Positions 33,450-42,868 are shown, counted from the stretch's first letter. The stretch: 64,000 nucleotides of DNA from Larkinella arboricola (GCF_003259745.1 NZ_QLMC01000002.1:856272-920271); one strand, 5' to 3'. Numbers and translations are program-made. The notes: generated from the sequence alone by a model not told the origin.

Positions 33450-34118
33450 ATGGACAAACAGGAAAAAATCCGTAAAGCCTACACCGATTTTGTGCTGGAA
33501 AACGGAACCCCACCACCCAGTATTTTTCAGTTAGCGAAAAAACTGAAGCTTTCGGAAGCCGAATTTTACCAGGAATACACGTCTTTCGAATCCATTGAAG
33601 CCGACATCTGGCTGGGCTTTTTCAAACAGGCGCTCGACACCCTGGAAGCCGATCCGGTTTACCAGACTTATTCCGTGCGCGAAAAGCTGCTCGCTTTTTA
33701 CTACACCTGGATTGAAGTGCTCAAGGCCCAGCGCAGTGTTGCGGTGTTTAGTTACAACCGGATTCGGGAGGGGATGGCTACGGTGTCGCCCGTGGCGAAG
33801 GTGCGGATGAACCGGCAGTCGCCCCGGATTTTGCAACCGTTTAAAGAAGCCTATTACGAGTACGTTCGCGACCTGCTGGCCGAAGGGCGGGAAAGCAAGG
33901 AAGTTGAACCGCGGCCTTTTCTGGCCGACCGGTACGCCGACGGGTTGTGGGCGCAAACCCTGTTTATTCTCCAGTTCTGGGTGAACGACGTCAGCAAAAA
34001 CTTTGAGAAAACCGACACGGCAATCGAAAAATCGGTCAACACGGCTTTTGATCTGATTGGCCGCTCCCCGCTGGATTCCCTGTTTGATCTGGCCAAATTT
34101 ATTTATCACAATCGGTAA
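33450..34118 (+). CDS. TetR family transcriptional regulator
   Basis: 222 residues. An N-terminal helix-turn-helix (IRKAYTDFVLENGTPPPSIF, then KKLKLSEAEFYQEYTSFESI) precedes an all-helical ligand or dimerisation domain. Its partner, an ABC1-type kinase gene, begins 85 bases downstream on the same strand; such TetR/ABC1 pairs recur in Bacteroidota, suggesting the regulator controls or is functionally tied to the kinase (inference). Confidence 0.85.
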   Translation: MDKQEKIRKAYTDFVLENGTPPPSIFQLAKKLKLSEAEFYQEYTSFESIEADIWLGFFKQALDTLEADPVYQTYSVREKLLAFYYTWIEVLKAQRSVAVFSYNRIREGMATVSPVAKVRMNRQSPRILQPFKEAYYEYVRDLLAEGRESKEVEPRPFLADRYADGLWAQTLFILQFWVNDVSKNFEKTDTAIEKSVNTAFDLIGRSPLDSLFDLAKFIYHNR

Positions 34119-34120
34119 CG

Positions 34121-34198
34121 GAATGATGAAGCCGCAACGATGAAGGACGGCGGTTTGTCCGCTTTCAGGCATCGTTTGTAACTCATTATTCATCACTT
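34121..34198. repeat. Imperfect inverted repeat between TetR and ABC1 genes
   Basis: AACGATG and CATCGTT pair around an inner GGAC/GTCC, with outer near-matching arms GAATGATGA and TCATTATTC. Its sequence resembles the rlmD/dnaB hairpin (AATGATGA arm, AACTCxT...TCAT arm), hinting at a dispersed palindromic family. Confidence 0.4.
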
Positions 34199-34203
34199 TA
34201 GAG

Positions 34204-35547
34204 ATGAAGACGCAAAATCATATTCCGACCAGCAAGGTGGCCCGGGCCAGTCAGTTTGTCAAAGCAGGGGTGAAGGTGGGCGGAAATTACCTGAAGCATT
34301 ACGGCAAAAAATTGCTCGACCCTGAATTAACCAAGGAGGAACTGCACCAGGATAATGCAACGGATATTTACAAGGCCCTGAGCGAACTGAAAGGTAGCGC
34401 CCTGAAAATGGCCCAGATGCTGAGCATGGATCGGAGTATTCTGCCACGCGCTTACATCGATCAGTTTGCCATGTCGCAGTATTCGGCCCCCCCGCTGTCG
34501 GGGCCGCTGGTGGTCAAGCTGTTTCGTACGTATTTCGGTAAAACACCCCAGCAGATTTACGACCAGTTCGACATGAACGCCGTCAACGCGGCTTCGATCG
34601 GGCAGGTGCATCAGGCCTGGAAAGACGGCAAAAAACTGGCAGTCAAGGTGCAGTATCCGGGCGTGGCCGACAGCGTGAGTTCAGATTTGCGGATTGCCAA
34701 ACCGCTGGCGATCCGGCTGCTGAACCTGAACGAAAAGGACATCAACCGCTACATGGGTGAGGTCGAGTCGAAGCTGCTGGAAGAAACCGACTATGAACTG
34801 GAGCTAACCCGTTCGATGTATATTTCGGAGCAGTGTGCGTCGATTCCTAACCTGGTTTTTCCGACGTATTACCCCGATCTATCGAGCAAACGCATTCTGA
34901 CGATGGACTGGCTGGACGGTTTTCACCTGAAAGATTTTCTGAAAACCAATCCGTCGCCCGAAATTCGTGACCGCATCGGGCAGGCGTTGTGGGACTTTTA
35001 TAATTACCAGATTCACGACCTGCGGCAGGTTCATGCCGACCCGCACCCGGGTAATTTCCTGATGCGCCCCGACGGCACCCTGGGCGTGATCGATTTCGGC
35101 TGTGTGAAGGTGATTCCGGATTTTTTCTACGATAATTATTTTCGGCTGATTAATTTCGACACGCTCGACGATGACCGGGCCACGATGGAAATTTTCCGGA
35201 ATCTGGAGTTTATTGTGCCCGAGGATTCGCCCAAAGAGCAGGCGTTTTTTGCCGATCTGTTCAAGAAAATGATTGTTCTGCTGGGCAAACCGTTCGCTAC
35301 GCAGACCTTTGATTTTGGCGATAATACCTATTTCGACACGGTTTACGCTTTTGCCGAGGACCTGGCCAACGTCGAGGAGTTGAAAAACTCGAAAGTGGCC
35401 CGGGGGTCGCAGCACGGTTTATATATCAACCGGACGTATTTTGGCCTGTATTCGATGCTTAACGAACTGAAGGCCAAGGTTGTAACGCACAAGCCGGACT
35501 GGTTGATTTCCAGGAGACTGCGGCTTGAAATGCAAAACGCGGGCTAG
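34204..35547 (+). CDS. ABC1/UbiB-type atypical kinase
   Basis: 447 residues of the AarF/UbiB/ABC1 family, linked in other organisms to quinone biosynthesis and lipid homeostasis. Motifs: an Ala-rich entry (GSALKMAQMLSMDRSILPRA), NAASIGQVHQAWKDGKKLAV with the invariant Lys, EETDYELE, and the catalytic loop HADPHPGNFL with VIDFGCVKV as the DFG equivalent. No transmembrane anchor is evident. The family ATPase rather than protein-kinase chemistry is likely. The stop codon lies inside the left arm of a 16-bp inverted repeat. Confidence 0.9.
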   Translation: MKTQNHIPTSKVARASQFVKAGVKVGGNYLKHYGKKLLDPELTKEELHQDNATDIYKALSELKGSALKMAQMLSMDRSILPRAYIDQFAMSQYSAPPLSGPLVVKLFRTYFGKTPQQIYDQFDMNAVNAASIGQVHQAWKDGKKLAVKVQYPGVADSVSSDLRIAKPLAIRLLNLNEKDINRYMGEVESKLLEETDYELELTRSMYISEQCASIPNLVFPTYYPDLSSKRILTMDWLDGFHLKDFLKTNPSPEIRDRIGQALWDFYNYQIHDLRQVHADPHPGNFLMRPDGTLGVIDFGCVKVIPDFFYDNYFRLINFDTLDDDRATMEIFRNLEFIVPEDSPKEQAFFADLFKKMIVLLGKPFATQTFDFGDNTYFDTVYAFAEDLANVEELKNSKVARGSQHGLYINRTYFGLYSMLNELKAKVVTHKPDWLISRRLRLEMQNAG

Positions 35548-35606
35548 ATGAAGCGGATCATGCGGTATTTTCGTTTACCTTTGAACTTGCATCCGCTTCA
35601 TCTAGC
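35543..35606. repeat. 16-bp inverted repeat enclosing a promoter-like element
   Basis: GCTAGATGAAGCGGAT (35543-35558) is the exact reverse complement of 35591-35606, spacer 32 bases. The spacer contains TACCTTTG (35576-35583), a consensus -7 element pointing to the dCMP deaminase gene whose ATG begins 4 bases after the right arm. No T-run follows, so a simple terminator is doubtful. Confidence 0.85.
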
Positions 35607-35609
35607 TCA

Positions 35610-36110
35610 ATGAGTAAACCGCGTTTTGACGATATTTTTATGGAACTGGCCGTTAATCTTTCCAAACGGTCGCATTGCATCAAAGCGCAGGTTGGCGCAG
35701 TACTGGCGAAAGACACCCGGATTATTTCCATCGGTTACAACGGCCCGCCATCCGGCACCCACAACTGTGATGAGGAATTTCCGGGCGTGGGTTGCCCCCG
35801 CGATTCGAAAGGCAGTTGTTCGCTGGCGCTTCATGCGGAGCAGAATGCCATTTTGTATGCCTCCAAAAACGGGGCGGTGGTCGAAGGAGCAACGATTTTT
35901 GTCACGCTATCGCCCTGTATTGCCTGCGCCCGGATTATTTTCAGCATGAAAATCGCCAAAGTGGTTTTCCTGCATTCCTACGCCCGCTACAAGGGTATTC
36001 CGACCGACGAGGGGGTTGAGTTTTTGCGTAAATTCGGTGTTGAAACGGTCCAGTACCAGCCGAGCGAAGGGTTCGAAGCGGCATTTGTGCAGGGCGACCC
36101 GCATCTGTAG
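35610..36110 (+). CDS. dCMP deaminase family protein
   Basis: 166 residues. It should convert dCMP to dUMP, feeding thymidylate synthesis. Zinc-site motifs: SLALHAEQNAILYA (His and the catalytic Glu) and SPCIACARII (Cys pair). Extra cysteines (HNCDEEFPGVGCPRDSKGSC) match the second structural zinc region of phage T4-like dCMP deaminases. Followed 12 bases later by the ACP phosphodiesterase-like gene, so an operon is likely. Confidence 0.92.
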   Translation: MSKPRFDDIFMELAVNLSKRSHCIKAQVGAVLAKDTRIISIGYNGPPSGTHNCDEEFPGVGCPRDSKGSCSLALHAEQNAILYASKNGAVVEGATIFVTLSPCIACARIIFSMKIAKVVFLHSYARYKGIPTDEGVEFLRKFGVETVQYQPSEGFEAAFVQGDPHL

Positions 36111-36122
36111 GCGGTTGAATCA

Positions 36123-36728
36123 ATGAATATTCTAGCACATGCATACCTGGCGGGCGACGACGAGGGCCTGATTATTGGGAATTTTATCGCCGATTTCATC
36201 AAAGGAAATCCCGAACACCCCCGGCATGGCTTATCCGCCGGGGTACAGCGGGGTATCTGGCTGCACCGGCAGATTGATACCTTTACCGATCAGCACCCCC
36301 TGGTGGAAGAAATGCGGATTCTGGTTCGTCCGCGCTGCCACAAATACGCCGGAGCCGCCATCGATGTGTTTCTGGATCACTTCCTGGCGGTTCAGTTTTC
36401 GGAGATCGCCCGGCAGCCGCTGCCGCTATTCGTGCGGCAGTTTTACAACATTATACAGAGCCAGCGAGATCAATTACCGGAGGGTGCCCGGCGGATGAGC
36501 GATTACATGATTCAGTATGACTGGCTGACGGGGTACCAATCGCTGGACGGTATCGACCGAAGCCTGAAGGGCATTGCCCGCCGGACGGCTTTCCCCTCGA
36601 ATCTCGACACCGCTATTGAGGATTTAAACACCAATTACCGTAGTTTTGAACGGTATTTTCGCCAGTTTTTTCCCCTGTTACAGCAGCATGTCCTTGATTT
36701 TCTGGCGGCTGACGAACCGGCTTTATAG
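36123..36728 (+). CDS. Acyl carrier protein phosphodiesterase-like protein (DUF479)
   Basis: 201 residues. The AcpH family removes the 4'-phosphopantetheine group from acyl carrier protein. Family marks: MNILAHAYLAGDDEGLIIGN, FIADFIKG, GVQRGIWLHRQIDTFTDQHP and DVFLDHFLA, with the metal-binding His and Asp residues of an HD-like fold. Activity is inferred from family membership. It lies between the dCMP deaminase gene and holA, all on the same strand. Confidence 0.88.
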   Translation: MNILAHAYLAGDDEGLIIGNFIADFIKGNPEHPRHGLSAGVQRGIWLHRQIDTFTDQHPLVEEMRILVRPRCHKYAGAAIDVFLDHFLAVQFSEIARQPLPLFVRQFYNIIQSQRDQLPEGARRMSDYMIQYDWLTGYQSLDGIDRSLKGIARRTAFPSNLDTAIEDLNTNYRSFERYFRQFFPLLQQHVLDFLAADEPAL

Positions 36729-36770
36729 GGGTTTTTACTTTGCTATTGTTAACGTATATCTACTATCGTT

Positions 36771-37790
36771 ATGAGTCCGGCTGTTGATCAAATTCTGAAG
36801 GATATTCGAAAGGAAAATTACGCCCCGGTGTATTTGCTGCACGGGGAGGAGCCGTATTTTGTCGATCTGATTGCCGAAGAAATCGAAAAAACCGTGGTGC
36901 CGGAGCACGAAAAGGGCTTCAACCAGTTTGTGGTTTTCGGGAAAGATACGCAGGTCGGCGCGGTGATTAACATGGCCCGGCGTTATCCGTTTATGGCCGA
37001 CCGCCAGTTGGTGCTCGTAAAAGAAGCGCAGCAATTGGGCGGTCTGGGCGAAAAAGCCAATCAGACGCTACTGGAGGAATACAGCAAAGCGCCTTTGCCG
37101 TCTACAGTGCTGGTGTTGTGCCATACCGGTGCGTTCGACGAGCGCAAGGCTCTGGCGAAAGCCATCGGGCAGAAAGGCGTTCTGCTCAATTCCAAAAAGC
37201 TCTACGACAACAAGGTGCCCGACTGGATTGGGGAGTACTGCCGCCAGCAGAATGTAAAAATCAGCCTGAAAGCCATTCAGATGCTGTTTGATTACATCGG
37301 TAACGATCTCAAGCGGCTGTCTGGGGAGATCGACAAAATAATGATCAACCTCAAAGCCGGTGAAGAAATCAGCGCCGATACCGTTGAGCGGCTGGTGGGC
37401 ATCAGCAAGGAATATAACGTGTTTGAATTGCAGAAGGCCCTCACGCTGCGGGATGTGCTGAAAGCAAACCGGATCGCCGATTATTTCAGCCGCAATCCGA
37501 AGGATAATCCGCTGCCGCCCATGCTCATTATCCTGTACCAGTTTTTTACGAAAGTCCTGATGGTACAGGCATCCCGCGACCAGTCGGACAAAGGACTGTC
37601 GGCGTTACTGGGCGTTCACACCTTTTTTGTTAAAGATTACCTGCAAACCGCCCGGGCGTATCCGTTGTGGAAGGTAGCCCACATTATCCGGTCCATTCGC
37701 CAGGCCGACGCGCTTTCGAAAGGCATCGACGCACCGACCCTGAACGAAGGCGCTATCCTCAAACAACTCGTGTACGACATTCTTCACTAA
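36771..37790 (+). CDS. holA: DNA polymerase III delta subunit
   Basis: 339 residues, the clamp-loader subunit that opens the sliding clamp. N-terminal YAPVYLLHGEEPYFVDLIAEEI, the RRYPFMADRQLVLVKEAQQL segment, the domain II signature FDYIGNDLKRLSGEIDKIMI, and a helical collar domain to the end. Length agrees with the family. A bidirectional terminator and then the convergent tRNA-Met follow. Confidence 0.94.
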   Translation: MSPAVDQILKDIRKENYAPVYLLHGEEPYFVDLIAEEIEKTVVPEHEKGFNQFVVFGKDTQVGAVINMARRYPFMADRQLVLVKEAQQLGGLGEKANQTLLEEYSKAPLPSTVLVLCHTGAFDERKALAKAIGQKGVLLNSKKLYDNKVPDWIGEYCRQQNVKISLKAIQMLFDYIGNDLKRLSGEIDKIMINLKAGEEISADTVERLVGISKEYNVFELQKALTLRDVLKANRIADYFSRNPKDNPLPPMLIILYQFFTKVLMVQASRDQSDKGLSALLGVHTFFVKDYLQTARAYPLWKVAHIIRSIRQADALSKGIDAPTLNEGAILKQLVYDILH

Positions 37791-37864
37791 GCGTTTCGGC
37801 CTTTTTCCATCGCTTGACAGGTGCTTCAGGCCGGATGCGGAAGGTGCCTGTTGGTCTAAAATGC

Positions 37865-37895
37865 AAAAAACCGCCCTGGTGAAGGCGGTTTTTTT
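37865..37895. terminator. Bidirectional terminator, holA/tRNA-Met
   Basis: AAAAAACCGCC (37865-37875) pairs with GGCGGTTTTTT (37884-37894) over an 8-base loop, with A and T runs on both sides. Only 7 bases from the tRNA-Met 3' end. Confidence 0.9.
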
Positions 37896-37901
37896 AGCGT
37901 G

Positions 37902-37975
37902 TAGCGGGGACGAGATTTGAACTCGTGGCCTCAGGGTTATGAATCCTGTGCTCTAACCAACTGAGCTACCCCGCC
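37902..37975 (-). tRNA. tRNA-Met (CAT), elongator type
   Basis: 74 bases without CCA. The acceptor GGCGGGG pairs with CCCCGCT (a G-U pair at 1-72). The anticodon loop TTCATAA gives CAT. The anticodon stem CAGGA/CCCTG has an A-C mismatch at its loop-closing pair. The sequence resembles elongator Met rather than initiator or Ile2 tRNAs. An exact consensus promoter lies upstream. Confidence 0.93.
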
Positions 37976-37990
37976 AGATTTTTCGTGCCA

Positions 37991-38021
37991 CAAAAGTAAG
38001 AAAAAAAAATTGTACTCCAAA
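37991..38021 (-). promoter_or_regulatory. Promoter of tRNA-Met
   Basis: Minus strand: TTTG (38021-38018), 19 bases, TACTTTTG (37998-37991). It is the same arrangement and spacing as at tRNA-Leu, 16 bases before the tRNA 5' end. Confidence 0.88.
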
Positions 38022-38053
38022 TCAGCTTTGTGAGGACCGTGTTAAAATTCTGC

Positions 38054-38061
38054 TAACTTTG
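38054..38061 (+). promoter_or_regulatory. -7 element for the START-like gene
   Basis: TAACTTTG matches TAnnTTTG and lies 27 bases before the ATG. A TTTG stands 23 bases upstream, somewhat far for a -33 element. Confidence 0.5.
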
Positions 38062-38088
38062 CCCCGTTACCCATTAAAACTCACTGAT

Positions 38089-38481
38089 ATGGAAAAATAT
38101 AAATTTGTTGCGGAATATGAACTTCGGGCCTCTCCGAAAGTCCTTTTTCCCTATATCAGCACCGCTTCCGGGCTTTCTCAATGGTTTGCCAACAAGGTTA
38201 ATGTGCGTCCGGATCAACAGTACGACTTTTTCTGGGATAATGAAAGTCATCTGGCCCGGCAGGTATCCCTCCGCCAGAATAAAAGCGTCCGTTTCGAGTT
38301 TCTGAACGGAAATGGGACGGCTGATGAACATAATTATATTGATTTCCGCGTGGATGTAAGCGAACTGACCCAATCGACGTTTTTGCGGGTGATCGATTAT
38401 TCTTCCAATACCGATGCCGACGAACTTAAATCGCTTTGGAACAGTTTAATTGAAAAGTTGAAAGAAATCGTGGGTAGTTGA
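38089..38481 (+). CDS. START-like/SRPBCC domain protein
   Basis: 130 residues, a helix-grip lipid-binding-type fold of the kind found in Bacteroidota next to LptF/G genes. Signature sequence: FVAEYELRASPKVLFPYIST at the N-terminus, GLSQWFANKV, and a C-terminal long helix (ADELKSLWNSLIEKLKEIVG). No catalytic residues are known. It is followed 6 bases later by the lipopolysaccharide-export permease gene, which suggests a role in envelope lipid handling (inference). Confidence 0.8.
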   Translation: MEKYKFVAEYELRASPKVLFPYISTASGLSQWFANKVNVRPDQQYDFFWDNESHLARQVSLRQNKSVRFEFLNGNGTADEHNYIDFRVDVSELTQSTFLRVIDYSSNTDADELKSLWNSLIEKLKEIVGS

Positions 38482-38487
38482 TTGCTG

Positions 38488-40044
38488 ATGAAAAAAATTG
38501 ACAAGCTCGTACTGAAGTCGTTCTGGGGGCCCTTTGTATTGACGCTTTGTGTAGTTGTTTTTATTTTCCTGATGCGTCTGATGATGTTTTACATCGATCA
38601 GTTTGTGTCAAAAGATGTTGAATTTGCGGTTTTTGGTAAAATTCTCGTTTATTTCAGCCTCATCACCATTCCCATTGCGCTACCGCTGGCCGTCTTGTTG
38701 TCCTCCCTGATGACCTACGGTAACCTCGGTGAGTTCTTCGAGTTGACAGCCCTCAAAAGCGCCGGAATTTCTCTGACCCGGGCCATGCGCCCCCTGCTGA
38801 TTGTGGCCACGGGTATTGCTATTTTTTCCTTCTGGTTTAATAATACCGTAGCTCCCTGGGCCAACCTGAAAGGCTATAGCCTACTTTGGGACATCAAATC
38901 TTCCAAAGCTACCTTAAGTATAAAGGAAGGGATTTTTTACAACGATCTGCCGGGCTACAGCATCAAGGCCGACAAGAAAGACGGCGAAACGCTGCGTGGT
39001 CTGGTCATTTACAAACACCAGGAAAACGGGCTGGAAACCGGTAACCGCGAAATTATTCTGGCGGATTCCGGGCGAATGTTTACCACACCCGATAAGCAGT
39101 ACCTGATTTTTGAGCTTTACAACGGCAACGATTATACCGAGTATACCGATCATTCGTCTACTGTTTCGTACGCCAGCAACGGCACGCAAAATCCGTTGGG
39201 CAAGTTTATGCGGAACGGTTTTCAGCACTACAAACTTCGGATTAGCCTGGAGTCATTCGGGTTGAAACGAACCGACGAGCAGCAGTTCGAGTACCATGAG
39301 TACATGAAAAACCTGAGCGAACTGGCCGTGCTGACCGATTCGCTGAAGCAGGAACTCAAAACAAGCCTGGCGAATACGGCCACAACGTCCCGGCAGTATT
39401 ATAGTTACCAGTTCAAACAACCCGTCGTAACGGCGGTTCCGCCCACAATCGTGTCGGCTCCGTCATCCGGTACCGCAGCCCCCGCAACACCGGCTACTCC
39501 GCCTGCGGTTCGGCCCGGTAAGTGGATCGATTCGCTGCTGGCCCGACCCGTCGATGCCCGGTTTCAGAGCGAAATGCAGGACATGGCCTTGTCGCAGGCC
39601 CGTAATATGCTGTCGTACGCCGAGTCGAACCAGACGTACCTGAAAGAGAAGGCCAAAACCGTAAACCGCTACGAACTCGAGAGCCACCATAAATTTACGC
39701 AGGCCATTTCCTGCTTCATTATGTTTCTGATCGGTGCCCCGCTGGGTGCCATTATCAAAAAAGGCGGTTTTGGGGTGCCGGTGCTGGTTTCCATTCTGTT
39801 CTTTATTTTACTGTACGTCCTGACCCTGACGGGGGATAAATACGCCAAAGATGGGTTGATCTGGGTGCCGGCCGGTGCCTGGATGGCCAATGTTATTTTG
39901 CTGCCAATCGGTTTGTACCTGATGAAGCAGGCCCGTAATGATTCCCGGCTTTTCGATAAAGACGTGTACATCATCTGGTGGGGACGTATTAAAAAACGGT
40001 ATTCGGACTGGCGGGCGGGGCGCGTGCAGACCAAGATGGCCTGA
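38488..40044 (+). CDS. LptF/LptG family lipopolysaccharide export permease
   Basis: 518 residues, inner-membrane part of the Lpt bridge that moves LPS to the outer membrane. Three transmembrane helices at the N-terminus (FVLTLCVVVFIFLMRLMMFY; ILVYFSLITIPIALPLAVLL; about 100-118), a large periplasmic domain and three helices at the end (FIMFLIGAPLGAIIKKGGFG is the family's conserved turn). A Pro/Ala-rich insert (about residues 315-345) makes it longer than E. coli LptF or LptG. The ATG at 38488 is preferred over the TTG two codons earlier. Confidence 0.9.
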   Translation: MKKIDKLVLKSFWGPFVLTLCVVVFIFLMRLMMFYIDQFVSKDVEFAVFGKILVYFSLITIPIALPLAVLLSSLMTYGNLGEFFELTALKSAGISLTRAMRPLLIVATGIAIFSFWFNNTVAPWANLKGYSLLWDIKSSKATLSIKEGIFYNDLPGYSIKADKKDGETLRGLVIYKHQENGLETGNREIILADSGRMFTTPDKQYLIFELYNGNDYTEYTDHSSTVSYASNGTQNPLGKFMRNGFQHYKLRISLESFGLKRTDEQQFEYHEYMKNLSELAVLTDSLKQELKTSLANTATTSRQYYSYQFKQPVVTAVPPTIVSAPSSGTAAPATPATPPAVRPGKWIDSLLARPVDARFQSEMQDMALSQARNMLSYAESNQTYLKEKAKTVNRYELESHHKFTQAISCFIMFLIGAPLGAIIKKGGFGVPVLVSILFFILLYVLTLTGDKYAKDGLIWVPAGAWMANVILLPIGLYLMKQARNDSRLFDKDVYIIWWGRIKKRYSDWRAGRVQTKMA

Positions 40045-40086
40045 AAAAATCTGCGGTAGAATTTCCAACCCTATCGAAAAAAAACG

Positions 40087-40094
40087 TAATTTTG
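40087..40094 (+). promoter_or_regulatory. -7 element for rpsO
   Basis: TAATTTTG matches TAnnTTTG, 40 bases before the rpsO ATG. The best -33 candidate is TTTC with a 21-base spacer. Confidence 0.5.
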
Positions 40095-40134
40095 CATTTC
40101 ATTCAAATTTTTATTACTTTTTAGCTGTCTGACG

Positions 40135-40410
40135 ATGTATTTAAATACCGAAAAAAAGCAAGAAATCTTTGCTGCTCAGGGGTTCAAAAGAACCACGGAA
40201 GACTCTGGGTCGGCTGAATCTCAGATCGCTCTGTTCACATTCCGGATTAACCACCTGACAGAGCACCTGAAAACTCACAAACACGATTATGGCACCCGGC
40301 TGGGCCTGCTGAAACTGGTTGGTAAGCGCCGGCGGTTGCTGGATTATCTGATCAAAAAAGACATAACGCGTTACCGGGCCATCATTGCTGAATTAGGGCT
40401 TCGGAAGTAA
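40135..40410 (+). CDS. rpsO: 30S ribosomal protein S15
   Basis: 91 residues, binds 16S rRNA in the small subunit. Characteristic helices: [40 protein letters not shown] and [19 protein letters not shown]. It is followed by pnp on the same strand, the arrangement known from E. coli and many other bacteria. Confidence 0.97.
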   Translation: MYLNTEKKQEIFAAQGFKRTTEDSGSAESQIALFTFRINHLTEHLKTHKHDYGTRLGLLKLVGKRRRLLDYLIKKDITRYRAIIAELGLRK

Positions 40411-40425
40411 AACCTTCAGTACTGG

Positions 40426-40454
40426 TCAGGGAATCTTTCAAACAGGTTCCCTGA
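40426..40454 (+). terminator. Hairpin after rpsO
   Basis: TCAGGGAA (40426-40433) pairs with TTCCCTGA (40447-40454). It has no T-run and may act as a weak terminator or RNase-processing site. A second small hairpin (GTTCGGA/TCCGAAC) lies at about 40502-40518, so the 198-base rpsO-pnp spacer is structured. Confidence 0.55.
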
Positions 40455-40608
40455 TTTCATGTTTACGTAGTTGAGTAGATTTATTTTAGTGAGTTCTTTC
40501 CGTTCGGATGGTCCGAACAAGCGGTCGGCGAGTAGTATAAATTATTGCGGTCTTTGAGGAGAAGCAATCGGTTCAAAAAGCGGCTGTTGTGCGTTTTATT
40601 CTCAAGTT

Positions 40609-42750
40609 ATGTCACAAATCATCACACACTCCATTAACCTCCCTGACGGACGTACAATCACCATCGAAACGGGCAAACTGGCCCGCCAGGCTGATGGTGC
40701 CGTCGTGGTTCGGCTGGGCGATACCATGTTGCTGGCAACAGTCGTATCGAGTAAAGAAGCGAAAGAAGGCGTCGATTTTCTGCCACTTTCCGTCGATTAT
40801 CAGGAAAAATTCGCATCAGCCGGACGGATTCCGGGCAGCTTTCAGCGCCGGGAAGGTCGGTTGAGCGATCACGAGATATTAATTAGCCGGCTGGTTGACC
40901 GGGCGCTGCGCCCGATTTTCCCCGACGATTATCATGCCGATACGCAGGTTATGATTACCCTGATTTCGGCGGACCCCGAGGTACAGCCCGATGCGCTGGC
41001 CGCCCTGGCGGCTTCGTCGGCGCTTGCCGTTTCCGATATTCCGTTTAACGGTCCGATTTCGGAAGTGCGGGTAGCAAAAATCGACGGTGAATACCGGGTC
41101 AACCCCAAAACGTCCGATCTGGAACGGGCGACGCTGGATCTGATCGTAGCGGCTACCAGTAAGGACATTTGTATGGTGGAAGGCCATATGGACGAATGTT
41201 CGGAAGAGGAAGTGGTCGAGGCTCTGAAAGCCGCTCACGAAGTCATTAAAGCGCAGTGCGCCATCCAGAAAGAACTGGAAGCCTCCGTTGGCAAACAGCA
41301 GAAGCGGGTGTACAGCCACGAAACGCATGATGAAGAACTGCGTCAGTTGGTGCATCAGCAGACCTACGACAAGGTGTATGCCGTAGCCCGACTGGCCAAT
41401 AACAACAAGAAAGTTCGCAGCGAGTCGTTCAAAGCCGTTTTCGAAGAATTCAAAGCCACCCTGTTCCCAGATGGCCAGGAAGATTCGGCCAAACTGGCCC
41501 TGGCGAAAACCTATTTCCACGATGTACAGTGGGAAGCTTCGCGCCGGTTGGTGCTCGACGAGCGGATTCGGCTGGATGGACGTAAACTGGACGAAATTCG
41601 TACCATTACGTCGGAAGTTGATTATCTGCCTTCAGCCCACGGCTCGGCGGTCTTTACGCGCGGTGAAACCCAGTCGCTGACGACTGTAACACTTGGCACG
41701 AAAATGGATGAGCAGATTGTCGATCAGGCGATGTTCCAGGGCTTTTCCAAGTTCCTGCTCCATTACAATTTCCCCGGTTTTTCAACGGGTGAGGTAAAAC
41801 CAAACCGGGGTGCGGGCCGCCGGGAAATCGGTCACGGAAACCTGGCTCACCGGGCCTTGAAAAAAGTCCTGCCGCCGGAAGCGGATAACCCGTACACCAT
41901 CCGCATCGTTTCTGATATTCTGGAATCCAACGGATCGTCGTCGATGGCGACGGTTTGCGCCGGAACGCTGGCCCTGATGGATGCCGGGGTAAAAATCAAA
42001 GCACCCGTGGCCGGAATTGCCATGGGACTGATTACCGACAATGCCGGCAAGTACGCCGTTCTGTCTGACATCCTGGGCGATGAAGATCATCTGGGTGATA
42101 TGGACTTTAAGGTAACGGGTACGGAAGCAGGGATTACGGCCTGTCAGATGGACATCAAGGTAGACGGTTTGTCGTATGATGTGCTGACCGAAGCCCTGAA
42201 ACAGGCACGGGCGGGCCGTTTGCACATTCTGGGCGAAATGAACAAAACGCTGTCGGCTCCCCGTCCGGATCTGAAACCCCACGCTCCCCGGGCGGTTACG
42301 ATTAAGATCGACCGTGAATTCATCGGTGCCGTTATCGGGCCGGGTGGTAAAGTGGTTCAGGAAATCCAGAAAGAATCCGGAGCCACCATTGTTATCGAAG
42401 AGAAAGACAATGCGGGTTACGTCAATATTTTTGCGACGAACCAGACCAGCATGGATAAAGCCGTTTCCCGGATTAAAGGCATTGCCACGGTTCCGGAAGT
42501 GGGCGAGATTTACGATGGCAAAGTAAAAACCATCATGCCGTTTGGCGCGTTCGTTGAATTCCTGCCGGGCAAAGATGGTTTATTGCATATTTCCGAGATT
42601 AAGTGGGATCGTTTGGAAACGATGGAAGGCGTTCTGGAAGTCGGCGAAGAAGTCCGGGTGAAATTGATCGACATCGACAAAAAGACCGGAAAATACCGTC
42701 TCTCGCGCAAAATTTTGCTTCCCAAGCCAGTGAACAAAAATCCAGCCTGA
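40609..42750 (+). CDS. pnp: Polyribonucleotide nucleotidyltransferase
   Basis: 713 residues, the phosphorolytic 3'-5' exoribonuclease PNPase. Two RNase PH-like domains ([37 protein letters not shown]), [15 protein letters not shown] with the phosphate-binding residues, [18 protein letters not shown], then a KH domain ([20 protein letters not shown]) and an S1 domain ([20 protein letters not shown]). Full length for the family. Confidence 0.97.
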   Translation: MSQIITHSINLPDGRTITIETGKLARQADGAVVVRLGDTMLLATVVSSKEAKEGVDFLPLSVDYQEKFASAGRIPGSFQRREGRLSDHEILISRLVDRALRPIFPDDYHADTQVMITLISADPEVQPDALAALAASSALAVSDIPFNGPISEVRVAKIDGEYRVNPKTSDLERATLDLIVAATSKDICMVEGHMDECSEEEVVEALKAAHEVIKAQCAIQKELEASVGKQQKRVYSHETHDEELRQLVHQQTYDKVYAVARLANNNKKVRSESFKAVFEEFKATLFPDGQEDSAKLALAKTYFHDVQWEASRRLVLDERIRLDGRKLDEIRTITSEVDYLPSAHGSAVFTRGETQSLTTVTLGTKMDEQIVDQAMFQGFSKFLLHYNFPGFSTGEVKPNRGAGRREIGHGNLAHRALKKVLPPEADNPYTIRIVSDILESNGSSSMATVCAGTLALMDAGVKIKAPVAGIAMGLITDNAGKYAVLSDILGDEDHLGDMDFKVTGTEAGITACQMDIKVDGLSYDVLTEALKQARAGRLHILGEMNKTLSAPRPDLKPHAPRAVTIKIDREFIGAVIGPGGKVVQEIQKESGATIVIEEKDNAGYVNIFATNQTSMDKAVSRIKGIATVPEVGEIYDGKVKTIMPFGAFVEFLPGKDGLLHISEIKWDRLETMEGVLEVGEEVRVKLIDIDKKTGKYRLSRKILLPKPVNKNPA

Positions 42751-42868
42751 TTTGTTACTTTTAATGTACAGGATCAGCTTGTGATTTCGTTACTAATTGG
42801 ACTGAGACGGCTTCCCGCCTGATGAAATAGATAATAAAACCGGACCGCCGGAAGGCGGTATTCCGTAC

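Noticed and set aside
39463-39520. Pro/Ala-rich low-complexity stretch considered as a repeat or frameshift
   Set aside because: It is in frame within the LptF/G permease and fits a flexible periplasmic insert.
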